In this document: piece after piece, positions 58,386 to 64,000 of the stretch
Numbering within the stretch: the first letter of the stretch is position 1
Layout: the number at the start of each line of letters is the position of its first letter
Origin: Gigaspora rosea
Taxonomy: Eukaryota; Glomeromycota; Glomeromycetes; Diversisporales; Gigasporaceae
Length of the DNA: 64,000 nucleotides
Direction of reading: 5' to 3'
NCBI GenBank assembly: GCA_003550325.1
Contig: QKWP01001206.1
Coordinates: 56,894-120,893, forward strand
Notes under the pieces: model-generated
Seen by the model: the letters and a program-made list of their open reading frames with translations, nothing else
The model's database searches: none
Told to the model about the DNA's origin: nothing
Program-made: the position numbers and the translations under genes

Positions 58386-58787
58386 AGATTGTTGAATCAA
58401 GTTTTAGGACAGGTAAAGATGTACTATATCTCTAGGGGCTTATAGTTTTATACTATACTCAAGGGGTCCTATACTTTAAACATAAATACTAGTATAACGA
58501 AAGAAGGCTATTTTTATTTTATACATAAAAGAAGACTATATAATAGGTATTTCAAGGGGCTGGGTACCCTGTCGCTGCTCACAATTCTCCCTGTCTTATT
58601 TATGAGTTCCACAAGTAAATTCTTACAATAATTTTTGGTACTCAGTAATGGTCAAACGGCGGACCAAGGTGATGGTAGTGTATCTGGAGTGGTATAATTG
58701 TTCCACACTGTGTTCTTCGAATATATGATAAATGTGTGAAGCAGCGATAAAGTAATGAGGAGTTATCAGTTTTTGATAAAAGTATCA

Positions 58788-58980
58788 TTAACTATGAGAA
58801 ATAACGACAAAAAGGGAGCCTAAATAGAAGGCGTACACTAGGCTTTCAACTCGGTTGCTTAAGCGGAGAGCCCATAACAGGAGGTAGTAAATAGTAGTAG
58901 TCATAGTTTCTTTGATTTGTTCAATGCTAAAAGGACAAGGTGCTAGGTCCACGTCAATTGGGGTAAGAATGTACTGATCG
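58788..58980 (-). pseudogene. ORF downstream of the integrase, membrane-like
   Basis: Minus strand reads LAPCPFSIEQIKETMTTTIY then a hydrophobic stretch (YLLLWAL, LVYAFYLGSLFVVIS) to TAA at 58788. It could be an extra 3' ORF of the gypsy element or part of the integrase C-terminal extension; coding-like pieces continue in other frames to about 58560. No homology recognised. Confidence 0.35.
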
Positions 58981-59051
58981 TATTGGATCTTTTGGATGGA
59001 GGAAAGGTTTTTCTTTTTTTTTTGTCAGTCGTAGAACTTGTAGTTGTGTTT

Positions 59052-60058
59052 TCAGTAGAAGAAACTACTCATTTTTTTATATTTTTCGTTCATAATATGA
59101 TTTAATAAATTTTTATTTACAGGTACTATAAGCACTTTCCCTCCTAGTTCTCTTAGTTTGTATGTGCCTTTCAAAAGATTGTTATATATATAATATGGTC
59201 CCTTCCATTTGGGTACAAATTTATGGCTATGTGTGCCCACTACTCTTGAATTGTAAAGAAGGACCTTATCGCCTATTGCAATTCAGGCTTGGGTTGTATA
59301 GGTCAGTCATATTGTTCCTTCTGTTTCTCCTGTATCACTTGTATTTGATGTAATGCTTGTTCACGGGCTTTAGGTAAATTATGATCGATTTCGTACATCC
59401 TTTGGATATCGTTTCATTCAGCAAGTCTGGTGATTCACTAGGATACATGGGTAGCTTGGCTTTCCTCCCATAAACCAAATAAAATGGGTCTCATGGGTAG
59501 AGGCTTGTTTTGCAGTACAGTATGCAAAAAGAATTGGAGAAAGTAGTAGATCCTAGTCGGTTACATTTTCTACTAACCAGAAATTGCACTACAGAGAGTC
59601 TTGTTAAAGCACTCTACAAGCCCATTTGTTTGGGGGGTAATACAGTGTCGAGTACTAGTGTTTGATGGTTAAAGCCACGAGTAACTCGTCAATAAGCTGA
59701 TTTCGGAAATGAGATCCTCGATCAGACAGTATGTAATTTGGACACCTATGCCTGCATATGATTTCCTTATAAATAAACTTTGCTACTTCTTCAGCATTGT
59801 CTCTAGTAATGGCATGGGCCTCAGGCTATTTGGTCATATAGTCAGTTACAACTACAATATACCGATTGGACTGAGGGTAATAGGTAAGGGTCCTGCCAAT
59901 CCGGTAGAAGGGTGTGTCAACCAGTATTGGGTGAAGTACGTCTTTGATTTTTTCTGTTTCATGCCTTTGGCAGGTCTTACATGTTTGATATATTCACATA
60001 TATCACTATATATTTGAGGCCAGTAGTAGTAATCCCGGATTTTACAGATGTTTCAAAA
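59052..60058 (-). pseudogene. Ty3/gypsy integrase, decayed
   Basis: Reading down the minus strand: YYWPQIYSDI (zinc-finger/core boundary), NRYIVVVTDYMTK (first catalytic Asp), CPNYILSDRGSHFRN (second Asp), TNGLVECFNKTL (catalytic Glu), then FVPKWKGPYYIYN...GTYKL (GPY/F motif of the C-terminal domain). The GPY part is open at 59240-59052; the core holds several stops and frame changes. The 5' side ends where the foldback element begins at 60059. Confidence 0.75.
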
Positions 60059-60921
60059 GGGTGGCAATCAAATCGCCGACAATCACTTCACAGACATCAA
60101 CCTACACTGACAATCATTTTTCCAACAAGCTTTTTTTACTGACACAAAATTCGCCGATACTTGATTTACTGACAAGTTTCTTTTCACCTACAAGTTGATT
60201 TTACTGACACCCACTTCACCGACAGTTACATTTACCGACAAAATCAACTTACCAACAAGCTCATTTTACCGAAAATAGAATATACCGACAAGCTTATTCT
60301 ACAGACAATACAATTTGTTGACAATACGATTAGACCGCAGCAATGTAATAAACTACTAAGAATAATTATGTATTATGCAATTTATTAATATTGACAATAA
60401 AAATTGCACATTTTATTAATGACAATAATTATAATTATTGTCACGGCAGATGTTGAAGTTATGAACTATTTTGATATAAAATTTTAAAATTTTTTTTGGA
60501 TGTTTTTTTTCATCTTTGTCTTATAAGGTTAGAATCGGGTTTGGGTATAGATTTCATATTTACAAAGTATATGTAGATTTTAGCAGGCCTTATAGTTTTA
60601 AAACGAGACCCTATAACTTCAGCATCAACCGTGATACTTAAGGCATCTGGCAAATTGTTTGTCAGCGAATTATTTGTAGGTGAATTGTATTGTCGGTAGA
60701 ATATTCTTGTTGGTAAATTCTATTTTCGGTAAATGAGCTTGTCAGTAAGTTGATTTTGTTGGTAAAATTAACTGTCAGTAAAGTGTGTGTTGGTGAAAAC
60801 ATGCTTGTCAGCAAATCGAGTGTCAGCAAGTTATTTGTCGGTAAAAAAAGCTTGTCAGTAAAATGGTTGTCGGTGTAGTGTTATGTCTGTGAAGTGATTG
60901 TTAGTGAAATAATATGAATCT
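60059..60921. mobile_element. foldback element of the ACCGACAA family, copy 3 (long form)
   Basis: Reverse orientation to copies 1-2: starts GGGTGGCAATCAAATCG and ends near AATAATATGAATCT. TSD GTTTCAAAA (60050-60058) / GTTCCAAAA (60922-60930), one mismatch. At 863 bp it has longer CCGACAA / TTGTCGG arrays and a unique 330 bp centre that includes a reverse fragment of repeat R (CAATAAAAATTGCACATTTT). Confidence 0.8.
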
Positions 60922-60998
60922 GTTCCAAAATGGGCTCCCATCGGATGATCATATGACAAGGTTAATATAGGGTCTAGTTCCTCTTCCCATAGTACTTA

Positions 60999-61903
60999 GA
61001 GAGGCGCCAGAAATTAGCTGATTTCTTAGGGGGGAGGGATCTCTGGCCTAGTCAGGTTACTATTTATCCTTTATTCTGATTGGCTAATACAATATATTAT
61101 TTATATAATATATATTTAAAAATACTATATATAAAAATTTTATTAGTTAATAACTTTTGATACACTGGTCCAATTTGGATGATTTAACTACCAAAATGAT
61201 CCTCTTAAAGAGAGGATTCTAACAAGCCCAAAATTAATAAATTTGTGCATTATTACTACATATATAGTATTTATTTAATAAATACTATATATATAGTAAT
61301 AAAATGCACAAATCTATATTGTTCTTATGGTCCTGTAATTAGATTTTTGTAATTTAGGGCTTGTTAGAATCCTCTCTTTGAGAGGATTATTTTGGTAGTT
61401 AAATAATCCAAATCGGACCAGTGGATCAAAAATTATTTATTATATTCTATATATTATTTAATAGTAAATAACTTTTGATATACTGGTCCAATTTGGATGA
61501 TTTAACTACCAAAATGATCCTCTCAAAAAGAGGATTCTAGCAAGCCCAAAATCACAAAAATCTAATTACAGGATCATAAGATCGATATAGATTTGCATAT
61601 TATTACTATATAGTATTCATTTAATAAATACTATTAATAATATGCAAATCTATATCGATCTTATGATCCTGTGATTAGATTTTTGTGATTTTGGGCTTGT
61701 TAGAATCCTCTCTTTGAGATGATCATTTTGGTAGTTAAATCATCCAAATTGGTCTAGTAGATCAAAAGTTATTAACTATTAAGGTGAATAAATATTTTTA
61801 ATAATAATTTAATATACATGAACTTTGATTGGCTATTAAACCAATTAGGTAGGGGGAGAGGTAGGGGTATAGTAAATGGTAATCAGGTGATTTCTGGCGC
61901 CCC
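60999..61903. mobile_element. ~905 bp Harbinger-like MITE (H3)
   Basis: GGCGCCAGAAATTAGCTGATTT at the left and (reverse) GGGGCGCCAGAAATCACCTG at the right; TTA on both sides (60996-98, 61904-06), with two unmatched bases at the left end. Four core copies alternate in orientation (CACTGGTCCAATTTGGATGA, CTACCAAAATGATCCTCT). It interrupts the gypsy element. Confidence 0.7.
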
Positions 61904-62040
61904 TTATAATAATGTTTCATCTTTCTTTTTCTAATATAAGTTTCTGTGCTTCGTTTGAAATGCTCGACTTTTCCTTTTCAGCCGTTTTCAGTTTGGGCGG
62001 TCGAAGTGCTGCGGATACTACTGGTACTATAAGTAGTCAT

Positions 62041-62760
62041 TTAGAGTGTGTATTGCTGTAGATCCATTGCTAATAGCCATGTGCAGGTCTTTTGGGTTTT
62101 ATAATTTTGCCAGGACACCGACAACCTGGTTTGAATTGAGATTTTACGTCGGATTTGGGATAGCTTATCCGTAGATATAGTCTTGGTTGTTTTTGCAGAG
62201 TGTAGTTCTTCCGCTACACCCTGGTTAGCTTTCAATTCTGTATTCCTTTTTTGCAGCAGAGTTCTGAAGTCTTGCTCTTTTTTCTAGCTCAGCGGCTCTT
62301 TCGTTAATTCAGAGTAGGTTGAGTCTTTTTTTGCATTGGTCTGTTTTTACTTATTTGTTTTCTCTGTTTATCTTTTTCAACTCCAATTCCACTTTAATGG
62401 CAGTATCCAGTCTTATAGATATTTTCAGAAATACTCTTTTGGTTCTTTTCTTAAGTATGTGATGTATGCAGGAATCACTATGATATCAGCTTATCTGATA
62501 TGTGATACAGACGTTTCCTTCTTTATTACCATCCTTTCTTTAATGATTATTATTCTAATCTTCTTATTTTTGAATTATATCCTTAATTTCTCTCTGCTTT
62601 GTTCTAGTTCCGGTATTTTAAGTCGCAGGGTCATGTGTCATAGCCCTTTGATAGTTCATTCAGATAGAGTTCTTCTCCTCACTCTACCCCATCTCGATCA
62701 ACCACACTCTATTATCGGGTCTGTTACAAGAGTTTAAAAAAATTTTTTTTAACTAAATTT
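62041..62760 (-). pseudogene. gypsy polyprotein region between RNase H and integrase
   Basis: Minus strand reads KEQDFRTLLQKRNTELK and ANQGVAEELHSAKTT...KLSQIRRK, a charged, probably coiled-coil stretch with stops on its upstream side. The position between RNase H/spacer and integrase supports it being part of the same polyprotein. Confidence 0.4.
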
Positions 62761-62848
62761 TCTATTTTTTTTTTGACTCTTGGGCACATAATTTCATGGG
62801 CAAGTACCTTTCTCGCAACCATATAATCAAGTGCACAGGTTAGTGTAC

Positions 62849-63448
62849 CTATATAAATGTTGTTTTTTTTGTATTTATTGCTCTTGACTCTGTTTCTTTA
62901 CACACTGTCATAGGTCTCCCAATCAGTGTGCTCGTCGAAGGGTTAGCCCATTCCTCAGGGTAAATATCCAGATAGGAGCTCAAGCTATTGTTGATGCTGG
63001 AATCCCACCAGGTTTGATTCCAGGTAAAGAAAGTATCCTCCATTCCAGGAGATGTATGATTAATTTCTTCTTCGAATCTTAGTCCAGTGATCGAATCTCC
63101 CCACTGTGGCGAGTCAATAAGGTAGACTTCGTCTACATCCATGGGTTGTAGCTCATTGGCATGTTGGTAGGTAGAATTTTCATAGTATTCTACACACACT
63201 GTTCAGGTTACTTCCTACCATAATTCATAAGCCAGCTGCTGCAATAGCTCTTTCTGATACCGGTCTTGTTCTTTTTGTGAATTGGTAAGTTCCCATTCAT
63301 ATTCTTGACTTGAGTACCCAGAGTCGTTCATTTCGTTTTCTTCATCTAGTAGTAACTCTTCTTCCTTATCAAACCATCCACCGGAGTCTTCTTCAGTCCA
63401 GTTAGATAGTTCGTCATCAGAGTTATCAAAGGAAGAATTTTCTATCAT
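62849..63448 (-). pseudogene. acidic spacer of the gypsy polyprotein
   Basis: Two minus-strand frames (63448-63215 and 63199-62849), nearly contiguous, are rich in Asp/Glu/Ser/Trp (SNWTEEDSGGWFDKEEELLL, MDVDEVYLIDSPQWGDS). They follow the RNase H domain. I recall acidic inserts of this type in gypsy polyproteins of mycorrhizal fungi; the function is unknown. Confidence 0.45.
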
Positions 63449-63649
63449 AATAGAAAAGGCTTCTATCTCCTAAGTTATATTGAAAACACTATTTTTCAGA
63501 GCGCTTTTTGAGAAATATTTCTGTCTTTCATCTTCAACTACTTAGGTGGGTTTAGTAGTAGTACACTCTCTTTCCCAGTTCTCCATATCTGCTGCTTTTC
63601 AGTAGCAGCTTAAATTTTTTTCTTCACTGTTCTCTATAGGTTTCTTCTC

Positions 63650-64000
63650 TACCATACAGGATAGAGCATTGGTGTTATGGTGCTTCCTTCTAGCTCGGTG
63701 GATTATTGTAAAGTTGCAAGGTTGTAACTGCAGAATTTACTGGACTCGACGTCCTTTAGGCACAGTATTTTGGAGCCACTTCAGTGCAGTGTGATCAGCT
63801 ACAATAACAAATAGTTTATACCCAAGATAGTGGTGGAAGTGTTCAACTCCCATATCACAGCTTAACACTCTAACTTGGTGGCAGCATAATTTCGCTCAGC
63901 CTGAGTAAGACTCTTACTGGCATAGGCTATAGCATATTCTTTCTTGTCCTCGTCTTTCTGCGCCAATATGGCCCTGAGCCCTACTCTGGAAGTGTCAGTA
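63650..64000 (-). pseudogene. Ty3/gypsy RNase H domain (cut by window edge)
   Basis: Reads TDTSRVGLRAILAQKDED (catalytic Asp in the TDxS motif), EYAIAYASKSLTQAERNYAA, a TAA at about 63862, then after a one-base shift EHFHHYLGYKLFVIVADHTA, LKWLQ and NFTIIHRARRKHHNTNALS. This is the standard RNase H order of Ty3/gypsy. The upstream reverse transcriptase is outside the window. Confidence 0.75.

Larger units (their letters stand above)
58440..64000 (-). mobile_element. decayed Ty3/gypsy retrotransposon with nested insertions
   Basis: On the minus strand, order RNase H (window edge to ~63650), acidic spacer, charged helical region, integrase, integrase C-terminal domain: the Ty3/gypsy order. It is cut by H3 (60999-61903) and by the foldback copy 3 (60059-60921). 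The reverse transcriptase and gag would lie beyond the right edge. Frames contain many stops and shifts. LTR borders were not identified. Confidence 0.75.

Noticed and set aside
58110..58445. 111-codon frame with FDIFDIF repeats
   Set aside because: The repeated part is a minisatellite with frames open on both strands; no other support.
60041..60060. Gypsy integrase reading into the foldback element as one gene
   Set aside because: The 9 bp duplication GTTTCAAAA/GTTCCAAAA shows the element is a separate insertion.

Overview
This window reads as a very AT-rich, repeat-dominated eukaryotic accessory region, most likely from an arbuscular mycorrhizal fungus (Glomeromycotina, Rhizophagus-like). 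The reasons are: (i) a short tyrosine-kinase-like kinase of the family hugely expanded in these fungi; (ii) remnants of other families expanded there (BTB/BACK, Sel1 repeats, RasGEF, an Mrr-like PD-(D/E)XK nuclease family, and a large conserved family often labelled MACPF-like); (iii) MULE-SWIM, KRBA2-like integrase and Ty3/gypsy coding remnants; and (iv) short GT-AG introns with GTAAGT/GTATGT donors. No rRNA, tRNA or CRISPR array was seen. There is one assembly gap of Ns at 13600-13715.

Layout. 0.9-1.6 kb: decayed PD-(D/E)XK gene. 1.7-7.5 kb: a cluster of inverted-repeat elements (some with 9-11 bp target duplications), a ~1 kb AT-rich TIR element and a minisatellite. 9.3-9.85 kb: an intact two-exon gene for a small secreted eight-cysteine protein. 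10.1-10.9 kb (minus): a frameshifted EsV-1-7-type cysteine-rich repeat gene, a family known mainly from brown algae and giant viruses, beside a broken Lys-rich ORF. 13.4-18.5 kb: a 5.1 kb unit bounded by ~800 bp direct repeats, holding an internally deleted integrase gene. 19.5-22.1 kb (minus): a four-exon fungal family gene with one frameshift and one stop. 22.2-23.3 kb (plus): a divergently oriented four-exon kinase lacking the catalytic Asp, so probably a pseudokinase. 26.3-32.1 kb: a complete MULE transposon (TIRs and a perfect 9 bp target duplication) with a multi-exon transposase inactivated by two TGA codons and a frameshift. 33.2-36 kb: BTB/BACK and Sel1 relics. 36-55.6 kb: almost wholly nested inverted-repeat elements, including TTA/TAA-duplicating (Harbinger-like) and TA-duplicating (pogo/mariner-like) MITEs, plus a ~2 kb satellite array. 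58.4-64 kb: a decayed Ty3/gypsy element on the minus strand (RNase H, acidic spacer, integrase), split by two later insertions.

Little here works together as a pathway. The secreted-protein gene and the kinase are the only genes that look intact. The strongest new signals are the EsV-1-7 gene in a fungal-type genome, a shared ~80 bp core motif found inside otherwise unrelated foldback elements, a family of foldback elements built from ACCGACAA repeats with 9 bp target duplications, and a segmental duplication that preserves empty sites for two TA-type elements. All functional calls come from reading the sequence and recalled family features; no database search was run.
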